Shown: piece by piece, positions 7,222 through 14,585 of the stretch
Position numbering within the stretch: the first letter of the stretch is position 1
Layout of the letters: each line of letters starts with the position of its first letter
Source: Actinomycetes bacterium
GTDB taxonomy: Bacteria > Actinomycetota > Acidimicrobiia > Acidimicrobiales > RAAP-2
NCBI GenBank assembly: GCA_021795095.1
Contig: JAJYPU010000029.1
Location: forward strand, 1 to 16,276
Reading direction: 5' to 3'
Length of the DNA stretch: 16,276 bases
Position numbers and translations under genes: made by a program
The notes under the pieces: generated by a model
What the model saw: only the letters and a program-made list of their open reading frames with translations
The model's database searches: none
What the model was told of the DNA's origin: nothing

Positions 7222-8679
7222 CTACAGGTCGTTGCCCGCGTATGAGAGGTTGAAGCTCTTGTTCACGAGCGGGAAGTCGGGCACGATCGTGTCGGCGAGC
7301 GCGACCGCGAGGGCCGGCCAGTTGAGGAACGACGGGTCGACGACTTTCAACCGTGTGACGCGCCCGTCGAGGAGTTCGACCCGGTGTACCACCGGACCGC
7401 GCCAGCCCTCGACGAGGCCGAGTCCCGCGCCCGATCCATTCGCCGTCCACGACGGCGCGGTGCCTACGTCTTGAGTCGTGGCTCGAAGCGCGTCGATCGA
7501 GGTCGCGACCTCGCCGCGGCGTACCTGGTAGCGCGCGAGCACGTCGCCGCTCGACTGCACGACGACCGGCGGGATCGGGACCCCAAGCACCGGGTGATCG
7601 CGCCGTGCGTCGAGGTCGAGACCCGACGCGCGCGCGACGACCCCGACGACGCCGAGCTCGCGCACCGCGTCGAGGGCGAGTACCCCGGTGCCGGTGAAGC
7701 GGTCGACGACGATCGACTGTCCGAGAGTCATCTCGACCAGTTCGGACACACGCTCCTCGATCTCGTCGAGCTCATCGCGGCGCGGGACGTCGAGCAGGTT
7801 GGCACCACCAACGCTGACGACCCCGCGCAGCAGACGGTGACCGCTCACGCGTTCGTTCAGGCGCAACAGCCGCTCGCGCAGGGTGAGCGCCTTGGCCTGG
7901 GCGAGTCCGAAGCCGACGTCGTTCGCGAGTGCGCCGAGGTCGCCCACGTGGTTGTAGAGCCGCTCGAGCTCCAGGGCTAAGGCGCGACGAGCTTCCACGT
8001 CTGGGGCGAGCGTGATGCGAAGTGCGTCCTCGACGCCCCTGGTGAAGGCGAGGCCGTGGGCGACCGCGCTGTCACCCGAGATGCGCTCGGCGATGTGGGC
8101 GACCTCCTCAACGGTCTTACCCTCGACGAGTCGCTCAATCCCCTTGTGGGTGAACCAGAGGCGGGCCTTCATCTTGAGGATCGTCTCGCCGACGACCGAG
8201 AACCGGAAGTGCCCCGGCTCGATCAGCCCCGCGTGGACCGGGCCGACCGGGATCTCGTAGACGCCGGGCCCCTCGACGGCGATGAAGGGGTAGCCGCCCT
8301 CGTCGGGGTGGAGCACCGGGGCCGGACCGGCACCCTTGGCCATCGGGTGGTAGTCCTCGGGCCAGTGGGCGTGGCGCACGAGTGGTCGACGCTGGGGGTT
8401 GCCGACGGGGTCGATGCCGTAGAGGTCGTAGAGCTCGCGCTCGAAGCGACTCGCCGGGAATGAGAGCGCGGCAAGTGAGACCCCGCGACGTGACTGTCCG
8501 TCGAGGGCAACCTGTAGTTCGACGGGATCGCGACCTGGGGCGAGGAAGCAGTAGAGGGCACGCAGCCCTCGCTCGTCGTCCAGTCCCGCGACGAGCGCGA
8601 GGCGGTAGCCAGCGTCAAAGAGTTGCTTCGCGTGGTCGACGAGTTCGTCGGTGCGAAGGACGCGGGTCTCGCCGTTCAC
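7222..8679 (-). CDS. hycE: NuoCD/HycE-like large subunit lacking the NiFe ligands (Ehr type)
   Basis: This 485-residue protein joins a NuoC-like N-terminal domain (about 1-115, with FERELYDLYGIDPVGNPQRRPL) to a NuoD/[NiFe]-hydrogenase large-subunit domain (about 125-485). In hydrogenases the metal is held by RxCGxC and DPCxxCxxR/H. Here the first site reads ERISGDSAVAH (198-208), with S201 and S204 in place of the cysteines, and the second reads NLSYAGNDL (477-485), with S479 and G482. All four ligands are gone, so it cannot bind NiFe in the normal way and no H2 chemistry is expected. The rest of the fold is well kept (HKGIERLVEG, ELERLYNHVGDLG), which argues against decay. The GTG at 8679 overlaps the upstream stop as GTGA. 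It is the last gene of the operon. The size and position match my recollection of M. tuberculosis Rv0087 (hycE). Its substrate is unknown. Confidence 0.9.
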   Translation of the reverse strand: MNGETRVLRTDELVDHAKQLFDAGYRLALVAGLDDERGLRALYCFLAPGRDPVELQVALDGQSRRGVSLAALSFPASRFERELYDLYGIDPVGNPQRRPLVRHAHWPEDYHPMAKGAGPAPVLHPDEGGYPFIAVEGPGVYEIPVGPVHAGLIEPGHFRFSVVGETILKMKARLWFTHKGIERLVEGKTVEEVAHIAERISGDSAVAHGLAFTRGVEDALRITLAPDVEARRALALELERLYNHVGDLGALANDVGFGLAQAKALTLRERLLRLNERVSGHRLLRGVVSVGGANLLDVPRRDELDEIEERVSELVEMTLGQSIVVDRFTGTGVLALDAVRELGVVGVVARASGLDLDARRDHPVLGVPIPPVVVQSSGDVLARYQVRRGEVATSIDALRATTQDVGTAPSWTANGSGAGLGLVEGWRGPVVHRVELLDGRVTRLKVVDPSFLNWPALAVALADTIVPDFPLVNKSFNLSYAGNDL

Positions 8680-10109
8680 GCGACCACTCCCGCGGCGAGG
8701 CTGAGCAGGTGGGCGAGTGGCCAGGCGACGAGGCCGAACCAGACCGCAGCACCGAGCGCGACGCCGAGCGGCGCGACGAACGACGCCGGACTCGCGGTCG
8801 TCTTCTCGCTCGGTCCGAGCAGCATGGTGCGCGCGTGGGCGAGTATCGCGGCAAGGATGACGGCGAGCACGACGAGCACGATCCCCGCGACCCACCACAG
8901 GCCGGCCCCGGCCTCGGCGCGCAACATGGTGAGTTCACTCACGAAGATCGAGAAGGGCGGCAGGCCGAGCAGGCCCGCGAGTCCGAGGGCGAGCAGGGTC
9001 CCGACCGCCGGTCGCCGGCTGAGGAGGCCTCGTAGGGCGTCGATGCGGGTCGTGCCGTCGAGGCGCAGGACCTCGCCGGCGTCAAGGAAGAGCACACCCT
9101 TTACGAGACCGTGACCGAGGATGTGGAGCAGCACCCCCGAGAGCGCGAGGGGACCCCCGACGCCGGCGGCGACGGTCATGACGCCCATGTGCTCCATGGT
9201 GGAATAGGCGAGCAGTCGCTTGAGGTCGCGTTGGGCGAGCAGCATCGAGGCCGCGACGAGCAGCGTGGCGATGCCGATCGTGAGCAGCAGCACCCGCGGG
9301 AAGGTCGGACCGAGTGCCCCGACGGCGATCACCCGTAGGCGCAGGATGGCCGAGAGCGCGACGCTGAGCAGCACCCCGGACATCAAGGCCGAGACTGGGG
9401 CGGGTGCCTGGCCGTGGGCGTCGGGCAGCCAGCTGAAGAGCGGCACCAGTCCGGCCTTGGTGCCATAGCCCAGCACCAGCAGGGTGAAGGCGAGGCGAAC
9501 GACGGGGGCGTTGAGTAGCGCGGCGTGGGTGGCGAGGGACGTGAAGTCGAGCGGGTTCGCCACACCGGCGTGCACGCCGGCGAGGTAGAGCACGGCGGTG
9601 CCGAGGAAGGCGACCGCGATCCCGACCGAGCAGATGATGATGTACTTCCAGGACGCCTCGAGGGCCGCTGGGGTGCGGTGGTGCCCGACGAGGAAGGTCG
9701 TAACGACCGTTGTTGCCTCGATGGCGACCCAGAGCACACCGAGGTTGTTCGCTACGACCGCGAGCAGCATCGCCGCGATGAAGCCCTGGACGAGGGTCGA
9801 GTAGAGGGCGGCGTGGCGAAGCGTGGAGTGACCGTGTTCGACTTCGTCGGTGAGGTAGCTGACGCTGCGCACCGTGGCGAGCAGCGAGACCGCCCCGATG
9901 ACGATCACCATGAAGGCCGAGAGCGCGTCCACGCGCAGCACGCCCGTACCGACCGGACCCGAGGACTCGACCCGCACGGCGAAACCCACGCCGAGAGCGA
10001 GCACGACGGCCGAGGACATGGCGCCGAGCCAGGCGACGGCGGGCTGCCAGGGCGCCGCGACGGCGACGAGGCCGGCAACGATGGGAGCGAGGAAGAGCCA
10101 GTAGACCAT
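8676..10109 (-). CDS. hycQ: HyfF/HycQ-like antiporter-type membrane subunit
   Basis: This 477-residue, many-spanning membrane protein belongs to the NuoL/M/N and Mrp antiporter family, closest to HyfF of hydrogenase-4. It would carry one proton channel of the complex. The family signatures are visible: WVAIEATT with E131 in the fifth-helix region, GYGTKAGLVPLFSWLPDAHGQAPAPVSALMSG from 215 with K218, and DLKRLLAYSTMEHMG near 307-321. The E and K pair is the known proton-transfer pair in these subunits and is intact. The ATG at 10109 overlaps the stop of the gene before by one base (TGATG), and its own stop overlaps the start of the large-subunit gene. The name hycQ follows the M. tuberculosis Rv0086 annotation as I recall it, where the protein has a similar size. 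Confidence 0.9.
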   Translation of the reverse strand: MVYWLFLAPIVAGLVAVAAPWQPAVAWLGAMSSAVVLALGVGFAVRVESSGPVGTGVLRVDALSAFMVIVIGAVSLLATVRSVSYLTDEVEHGHSTLRHAALYSTLVQGFIAAMLLAVVANNLGVLWVAIEATTVVTTFLVGHHRTPAALEASWKYIIICSVGIAVAFLGTAVLYLAGVHAGVANPLDFTSLATHAALLNAPVVRLAFTLLVLGYGTKAGLVPLFSWLPDAHGQAPAPVSALMSGVLLSVALSAILRLRVIAVGALGPTFPRVLLLTIGIATLLVAASMLLAQRDLKRLLAYSTMEHMGVMTVAAGVGGPLALSGVLLHILGHGLVKGVLFLDAGEVLRLDGTTRIDALRGLLSRRPAVGTLLALGLAGLLGLPPFSIFVSELTMLRAEAGAGLWWVAGIVLVVLAVILAAILAHARTMLLGPSEKTTASPASFVAPLGVALGAAVWFGLVAWPLAHLLSLAAGVVA

Positions 10110-10759
10110 CAGTCGTGCAGACTCCGTAGTTGATCGAGGTCCGAGAACCCAGCCGCGGTGAGGCGCGCGAGCAGGACGCGCAGCACGACGACCCCGAAGA
10201 GGACGTCGAGTGACGAGCCGAGCTCGACGATGACCGGCACGCCGCTCGTGACGAGGAAGGCGACGAGCGCGATCCCGTTGTCCACGAGCAGCAGCCCGAC
10301 CACCTGGCTCAGCGCGCGACGTCGCGCGACCATGACGAAGAAGCCGATGAGAACCGTCGCGAGGCCGAGCGGCACGAGCCGACCGGTGGGTCCGCCGACG
10401 AGCGCGACGATCGGGCGGGCGGCGACGAAGGCGGCGAGGGTGAGCAGGCCCGCGACCACGAGTGAGGCGGGCACGTTCACGAGGGGATCGGACTCACGCG
10501 CACCGGGGGTCGCCGCGACGACGCGGGCGAGCAGGCCCGGGATGACGACGGCCTTGACGGCGAGCACCAGGAGCGCCACGGCGAGCAGACCCCGGTCGTG
10601 CTCGTGCGCACCGAGCAGGGCCGCCGTTGCGGCGAGCGCGACGCCCTGGACGGCGAGGGCGACGACGATTGAGCGCAGTCGGTGGCGCCAGAGCACCACG
10701 ACGGCCCCGACCGTGACGACGACGGCGGCACTCGCGAGTGCGTTAGCGAAGGTGGTCAT
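10109..10759 (-). CDS. hycP: HyfE/HycP-like membrane subunit (NuoK-related)
   Basis: This 216-residue hydrophobic protein has about six or seven membrane segments. It matches HyfE of hydrogenase-4 in length and in the motif LSQVVGLLLVDNGIALVAFLVTSG, where HyfE and NuoK-type proteins usually have a glutamate (GxLxxENGI). Here the acidic residue is aspartate, a conservative change that could still carry protons. It would sit between the NuoH-like and antiporter-like subunits. The ATG at 10759 overlaps the upstream stop by 4 nt (ATGA). Family recognition rests mainly on this motif and gene order; the sequence is otherwise dominated by Ala, Val and Leu. Confidence 0.85.
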   Translation of the reverse strand: MTTFANALASAAVVVTVGAVVVLWRHRLRSIVVALAVQGVALAATAALLGAHEHDRGLLAVALLVLAVKAVVIPGLLARVVAATPGARESDPLVNVPASLVVAGLLTLAAFVAARPIVALVGGPTGRLVPLGLATVLIGFFVMVARRRALSQVVGLLLVDNGIALVAFLVTSGVPVIVELGSSLDVLFGVVVLRVLLARLTAAGFSDLDQLRSLHD

Positions 10760-11703
10760 CGCATCACCGCCCCGGTGACGACCCCGAGCAGGGCGAGGAT
10801 GAAGCCGCCCGCGAGCAGCTCGGGCAGACGGAAGAGTCGTAGTTTGGCCGTCGTCACCTCGAAGAAGGCGACAATCACGCCCACGATGGCGACCTTCAGC
10901 GCCACCGCGACGACGCCAACCACGACGGCCACCGCACTGGCGTTGGCGGCGATGCCGATGGGGGCGACGAGGTTCACGAAGAGCCCGAGCCAGATCGCGA
11001 GGCGCATCGACTCCCCGAGAGTCACAAGCGCGAGGTCTGGACCGCTGTATTCGAGGATGAGGGCCTCGTAGATCATCGTCAGCTCGAGGTGCGTGGAGGG
11101 GTTGTCGACCGGCAGACGGCCACTCTCGGCGAGGATGACGACGATGAACGAGCCGAGCGCGAGCAGGTGGCTCGGTCCGACGAGCACCGAGGCGTGACGG
11201 GTCCCGTCGGCCACGATCGCCACCAGGTTCGTCGAGTGCAGGGGCAGTGAGAGCGCGAGCACCGCGACGAGCAGGGCCGGCTCGACGAGCGCACCGATCG
11301 TGAGCGCCCGACTCGCTCCCATGCCGCCAAAGGCCGTGCCGGTGTCAAGGGCGGCGAGCGCGAGGGCGACCGAGCCGACGAGTAGCACGAAGATCACCGC
11401 GATGAAGTCCGTCGAGGTGCGCATCGGTGGCGTGAGCGAGATGAGCGGCGCCAGCACGGCGACGGTCGCCGCGGTCGCGACGAGGACCAGAGGGGCCGCT
11501 GAGAAGATCCAACTCGACTCGGTGGGCCGGGTGCGCTGCTTGTGCGCGAGTTTCGCGATGTCGCGCCACGGTTGGCTGATCGGCGGGCCGTCTCGACCCT
11601 CTAGGCGGCTGCGCACGCGGCGCATCAGACCGAGCAGGAGCGGTCCTGCGAGGATGACGAGCACGAGCTGGACTGCTCCAACGCCGAACGTGGCGAGGTT
11701 CAC
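10756..11703 (-). CDS. hycD: NuoH/HycD-like membrane anchor subunit
   Basis: This 315-residue protein is the NuoH/HycD-type subunit that joins the soluble electron-transfer module to the membrane proton channels. RLEGRDGPPISQPWRDIAKL near residues 33-52 corresponds to the conserved RRGPxxxQPYRDxxKL segment after the first helix. ESGRLPVDNPSTHLELTMIYEA is the family's acidic loop, facing the quinone-cavity or NuoB contact region. I place the start at the GTG at 11703, which overlaps the stop of the NuoL-like gene as GTGA; a longer frame reaching 11799 runs back into that gene with arginine-rich, non-homologous residues. The downstream end overlaps the HyfE-like gene. The length agrees with M. 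tuberculosis Rv0084 (hycD) as I recall it. Confidence 0.9.
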   Translation of the reverse strand: MNLATFGVGAVQLVLVILAGPLLLGLMRRVRSRLEGRDGPPISQPWRDIAKLAHKQRTRPTESSWIFSAAPLVLVATAATVAVLAPLISLTPPMRTSTDFIAVIFVLLVGSVALALAALDTGTAFGGMGASRALTIGALVEPALLVAVLALSLPLHSTNLVAIVADGTRHASVLVGPSHLLALGSFIVVILAESGRLPVDNPSTHLELTMIYEALILEYSGPDLALVTLGESMRLAIWLGLFVNLVAPIGIAANASAVAVVVGVVAVALKVAIVGVIVAFFEVTTAKLRLFRLPELLAGGFILALLGVVTGAVMR

Positions 11704-13697
11704 GACACCACCACCAGCGCGATGACCAAGACGACGAAGCCGTAGGCGAGGTAGCGGTGCACCGAGCCGTTCGCGATGCCCCGCGCGCGTTGTCCCCACC
11801 AGCGCGCGAGCACGAGTACCGGCCTATAGAGGCGTCGTTCGACCACGTCGTCGTTCGCGCTCGCGTAGGCGACGCGCTCGACGTAGTAGCGGCTCTCCAC
11901 CGCGTGGCTGACGTCGAGGTCGTGCTGGGGGGCGAGCACGTCGTCAAAGACCCGCTGGAGCGGTTCGGCGAAGGACGTCGCCGTGTACTGCATGCGCGCA
12001 CTGGTGACGATACGTCCCGACCCCCAGGGTTCGAAGGAACGCAGCTTCGCGGCCGCGCGTGGGCCACGGCTCTGGCGAAGCGCCGCGACGAGCAGCGTGG
12101 CCGCGACCGCGCCGATGGCGAGGGCGAGCGGGTCGACCGCCCCGCGCAGCGCCCCCAGGTGAAAGCCCGCGAGCGTCGCGGTGAGACCCGAGTGATTGGG
12201 CGCCACGGTCGCGCTCGCGCGGGTGATCGCGGTGATGGCGAGGCCGGGCGCGACGCCAAAGACGACACACGCGGCGGCGGTGATCCCAGGTCCGATGCGC
12301 ATCGAGACTGGCACCTCGAGTGCGTGCGCCGCCTGCTCGCTGCGAGCCCGGCCGAAGAAGCCGGTCCCGACGGCCTTCACGAAGGCGACGATAGTGAGCC
12401 CACCCGTGAGTGCCAGTGCCGCGACGAAGACCGCGGTCGCGACCGTCGTCACGGGATCGGCGCCCGAGAGTCCGTGCACGAGGCTCTGGAGAACGAGCCA
12501 CTCGGCCGAGAAGCCGTTGAGTGGCGGCAACGCCGCGACCGAGAGCGCGCCGATCACGACGGCGACGCTCGTCACCGGCATCGTGCGCGCGAGACCGCCC
12601 AGCTGGTCGAGGTCGCGCTCGTGGGTCGCGTACTGCACCGAGCCCGCGCCGAGGAAGAGCGTCGACTTATAGAGCGCGTGGGCCGTGACGAGAAAGAGCG
12701 TGGCGACGAGCGCGAGGCTGGAGGCCGCGGGGTGCTTCGCGAAGAAGAGCCCCGAGGCCGACAGGCCGATGACGACGAGACCCATGTTGTCGCTCGTCGA
12801 GTAGGCGAGGAGACGCTTCAGATCAGTGCTGGTCGCGGCGTAGAGCGAGCCGTAGAGAGCAGAGATCACCCCGAAGAAGCCCGCGACGAGCCACCACCAG
12901 GTCGGACCCACCCCGAGCAGGGTGCGGGTGAGCACGATCCCGTAGATCCCGAGGTTGACCATCGCGCCTGAGAGCAGGGCCGAGGCCGGCGCGGGGGCCT
13001 CGGCGTGGGCGCGCGGGAGCCAGACGTGGGCGGGCACGAGACCGGCCTTTGCGGCAAAGCCGACGAAGAGGGCGAGGAAGATCGCGGCGCGCGTCGCTGC
13101 GGGCAGGTGGCGAGCGCTCGCCGCGATGGCCGAAAAGCTCGGGTCCTTCGCGTGCGCACCGAGCACCACGAGCCCGAGGGTGATCAGTGCTGCCCCACCC
13201 TGGGTCATCGCGCCGTACCACCACGCGGCCTGGCGGGCCTCGTCGCGCTTGGCGTGGTCGTGGGCGACGAGCACCAGCGAGGTCAGTGCCATGACCTCCC
13301 AGAGCACGAGGAACGTCACGATGTCCCCGGCCGCGGGCACGAGGAGGAGGCTCGTCACGAAGAGCGCGAAAGCGCAGGAAGCCCCGACCGAGCTCATGGC
13401 GTGGCGCCGGTAGCCGACCCAGTGGATGGTTGCGGCGAGTGCGACGAGCGCGGTCGTGAGGGTGAAGAGCGCCCCGAGTGGGGTGAGGTCGATCCGCACT
13501 CCTGTGAAGGGCAACAGACTCGTCGTGTGGCCAACGAGCGCCTGGTTGGTCGCGAGCACGTGGATCGCGAGGACGCCGCCGATAACTTCGACCGCGACGA
13601 GGACGAGTGCGACGACCTGGACCCGAATCGTGCGCGGCGCGAGGGCGGCGAGGGCGGCGAGCACCCCGAGGATGGCGAGGACGGCGAGCGCGGTCAC
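11700..13697 (-). CDS. hyfB: NuoL/HyfB-like antiporter-type membrane subunit
   Basis: This 665-residue protein with roughly 14-16 membrane segments is the larger antiporter-like subunit of the complex, comparable to HyfB or Rv0083. Conserved features are LWEVMALTSLVLVAHD with E134, GFAAKAGLVPAHVWLPRAHAEAPAPASALLSG from 213 with K217, DLKRLLAYSTSDNMGL, and ALYKSTLFLGAGSVQYATHERDLDQLGG. These are the proton-transfer glutamate and lysine and the broken-helix region of the family. About 130 C-terminal residues carry a hydrophilic stretch (FEPWGSGRIVTSARMQYTATSFAEPLQRVFDDVL) and a final helix, as in HyfB. The start is a GTG at 13697, overlapping the previous stop by 4 nt. All pumping residues look intact, so proton or sodium transport is plausible. 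Confidence 0.9.
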   Translation of the reverse strand: MTALAVLAILGVLAALAALAPRTIRVQVVALVLVAVEVIGGVLAIHVLATNQALVGHTTSLLPFTGVRIDLTPLGALFTLTTALVALAATIHWVGYRRHAMSSVGASCAFALFVTSLLLVPAAGDIVTFLVLWEVMALTSLVLVAHDHAKRDEARQAAWWYGAMTQGGAALITLGLVVLGAHAKDPSFSAIAASARHLPAATRAAIFLALFVGFAAKAGLVPAHVWLPRAHAEAPAPASALLSGAMVNLGIYGIVLTRTLLGVGPTWWWLVAGFFGVISALYGSLYAATSTDLKRLLAYSTSDNMGLVVIGLSASGLFFAKHPAASSLALVATLFLVTAHALYKSTLFLGAGSVQYATHERDLDQLGGLARTMPVTSVAVVIGALSVAALPPLNGFSAEWLVLQSLVHGLSGADPVTTVATAVFVAALALTGGLTIVAFVKAVGTGFFGRARSEQAAHALEVPVSMRIGPGITAAACVVFGVAPGLAITAITRASATVAPNHSGLTATLAGFHLGALRGAVDPLALAIGAVAATLLVAALRQSRGPRAAAKLRSFEPWGSGRIVTSARMQYTATSFAEPLQRVFDDVLAPQHDLDVSHAVESRYYVERVAYASANDDVVERRLYRPVLVLARWWGQRARGIANGSVHRYLAYGFVVLVIALVVVS

Positions 13698-14176
13698 CGG
13701 TTGGTGAAACGCCGAAACGCGGCGAGGATGTCGTCGGGATGTGGCGGACAGCCGGGGATCTCGAGGTCGACCGGCACGACGTCACTGACGGCGCCCGCGA
13801 CGGCGTACCCGCCGGCAAAAACGCCGCAGTTGCGTGCGCAGTCACCCAGTGCGATCACGAGGCGTGGCTCGGGCATCGCGAGGTAGGTCCGCTCGAGGGG
13901 TGAGGCCATGTTGTGGGTCACCGGACCGGTGACGAGCAGGGCGTCGGCGTGGCGCGGGGAGGCGACGAGTCGCGCCCCGATCCGTTCGGCGTCGTAGACC
14001 GGTCCGAAGACCGAGGCGATCTCCATCTCACAGCCGTTGCAACTCCCGGCGTCCACGTGGCGAAGTTGCAGCGAGTGGCGAAGGGTCACTGCGGCCGCGA
14101 CCGGGGCCGGTACGGGCGCGAGTCGTTCGCTCACCCGCCGTCGCTTCGTCCAGCCACCAAGTAGAGAGAGAATCAT
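13694..14176 (-). CDS. hyfI: NuoB/HyfI-like iron-sulfur small subunit
   Basis: This 160-residue protein is the NuoB/hydrogenase small-subunit homologue that holds the cluster nearest the catalytic subunit. Four cysteines at the expected places are kept: C46 and C49 in SCNGCE, C113 in GDCARNCG, and C143 in PGCPPHPDDIL. The CxGC spacing is the hydrogenase type, not the tandem CC of complex I. The retained [4Fe-4S] site contrasts with the missing NiFe site in the large subunit. It is the first gene of the six-gene operon. I chose the ATG at 14176, with GGGA about 9 nt upstream; the codon before it is TTG and could also serve. A basic stretch (KRRR) near residue 11 may lie at the membrane face. 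The size agrees with Rv0082 as I recall it. Confidence 0.9.
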   Translation of the reverse strand: MILSLLGGWTKRRRVSERLAPVPAPVAAAVTLRHSLQLRHVDAGSCNGCEMEIASVFGPVYDAERIGARLVASPRHADALLVTGPVTHNMASPLERTYLAMPEPRLVIALGDCARNCGVFAGGYAVAGAVSDVVPVDLEIPGCPPHPDDILAAFRRFTNR

Positions 14177-14224
14177 CAAGTATCCCGTTACGCTGCGCAG
14201 GCCTCAAGCCGTCGCGATAGAGCG

Positions 14225-14233
14225 ATGGTAGCA
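14225..14233 (-). promoter_or_regulatory. Possible extended -10 element for the hyc/ehr operon
   Basis: Read on the minus strand, this is TGC followed by TACCAT, an extended -10 shape about 50 nt before the ATG at 14176. No good -35 hexamer lies 16-18 nt upstream, which would fit a promoter that depends on an activator. Confidence 0.3.
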
Positions 14234-14251
14234 CTGAGTTTTTGGGGTCTC

Positions 14252-14280
14252 GCGTGACGCACTGGCGCGGTGCGTGACGC
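14252..14280. repeat. GCGTGACGC direct repeat with 20-bp period
   Basis: GCGTGACGC occurs at 14252-14260 and again at 14272-14280. With the flanking bases the pair also forms an imperfect inverted repeat (GCGTGACGCAC and GTGCGTGACGC, one mismatch pair). A period near two helical turns puts both copies on one face of the DNA. It is a candidate operator between the -10 element and the Pho-like repeats. Confidence 0.4.
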
Positions 14281-14289
14281 TGAACGCAC

Positions 14290-14322
14290 GACGTGAACAA
14301 TTCAGTGACAATTCATTGACAA
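14290..14322 (-). promoter_or_regulatory. Pho-box-like triple repeat with 11-bp period
   Basis: On the minus strand, TTGTCAATGAA (14312-14322) and TTGTCACTGAA (14301-14311) differ at one base, followed by a third, weaker unit TTGTTCACG (14292-14300). Heptamers of the TGTCA type spaced by 4 bp are the form bound by PhoB/OmpR-family response regulators. The site is about 115-145 nt upstream of the hyfI-like start, and lies between two divergent genes, so either or both could be controlled. Confidence 0.5.
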
Positions 14323-14585
14323 GCCGGCGGAATCGGCGACTTCGGCTGTCATGCTGATGACGGCCCCGCGTTCGCGGAGTGTCCCAGTCGCACTGGGGTG
14401 GTCCTTCTCTAGCATGCCCTTGCGTTGTAGGGCCACGTCCCGCGGTCGTTCCACCCTTGGCGACGACGTCGTCACCCACTTCCCGTTGGTTGTCTCGATG
14501 CCAGGAGGACGTCGGTCGTGAGAATTGGGCGAGTGTTGAGCGTACATAGAGAGGCGTGTGAGGTTCGTTCTCGACACTGGAAAGC

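Larger units (their letters stand above)
14177..14585. other. Divergent intergenic region of about 400 nt
   Basis: It separates the hyc/ehr operon from the secreted-protein gene. Besides the elements listed separately, it holds a small hairpin CCGCG-TT-CGCGG (14366-14377), a stem CCCAGT-CGC-ACTGGG (14383-14397), and a 12-bp palindrome GACGACGTCGTC (14462-14473). I found no coding gene in it on either strand. Confidence 0.5.

Noticed and set aside
7222..14176. A functional formate hydrogenlyase or [NiFe] hydrogenase
   Set aside because: The large subunit lacks all NiFe-binding cysteines, and no formate dehydrogenase or maturation genes are present in the window.
7222..14176. Respiratory complex I (nuo operon)
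   Set aside because: The small subunit has hydrogenase-type CxGC spacing, HyfE/HyfF-type subunits are present, and the NuoE, F, G, I, J and N genes are missing.
14462..14473. Palindrome GACGACGTCGTC as an operator
   Set aside because: In such GC-rich DNA, GAC/GTC strings are common, so this palindrome alone is weak evidence; it is only mentioned in the intergenic entry.
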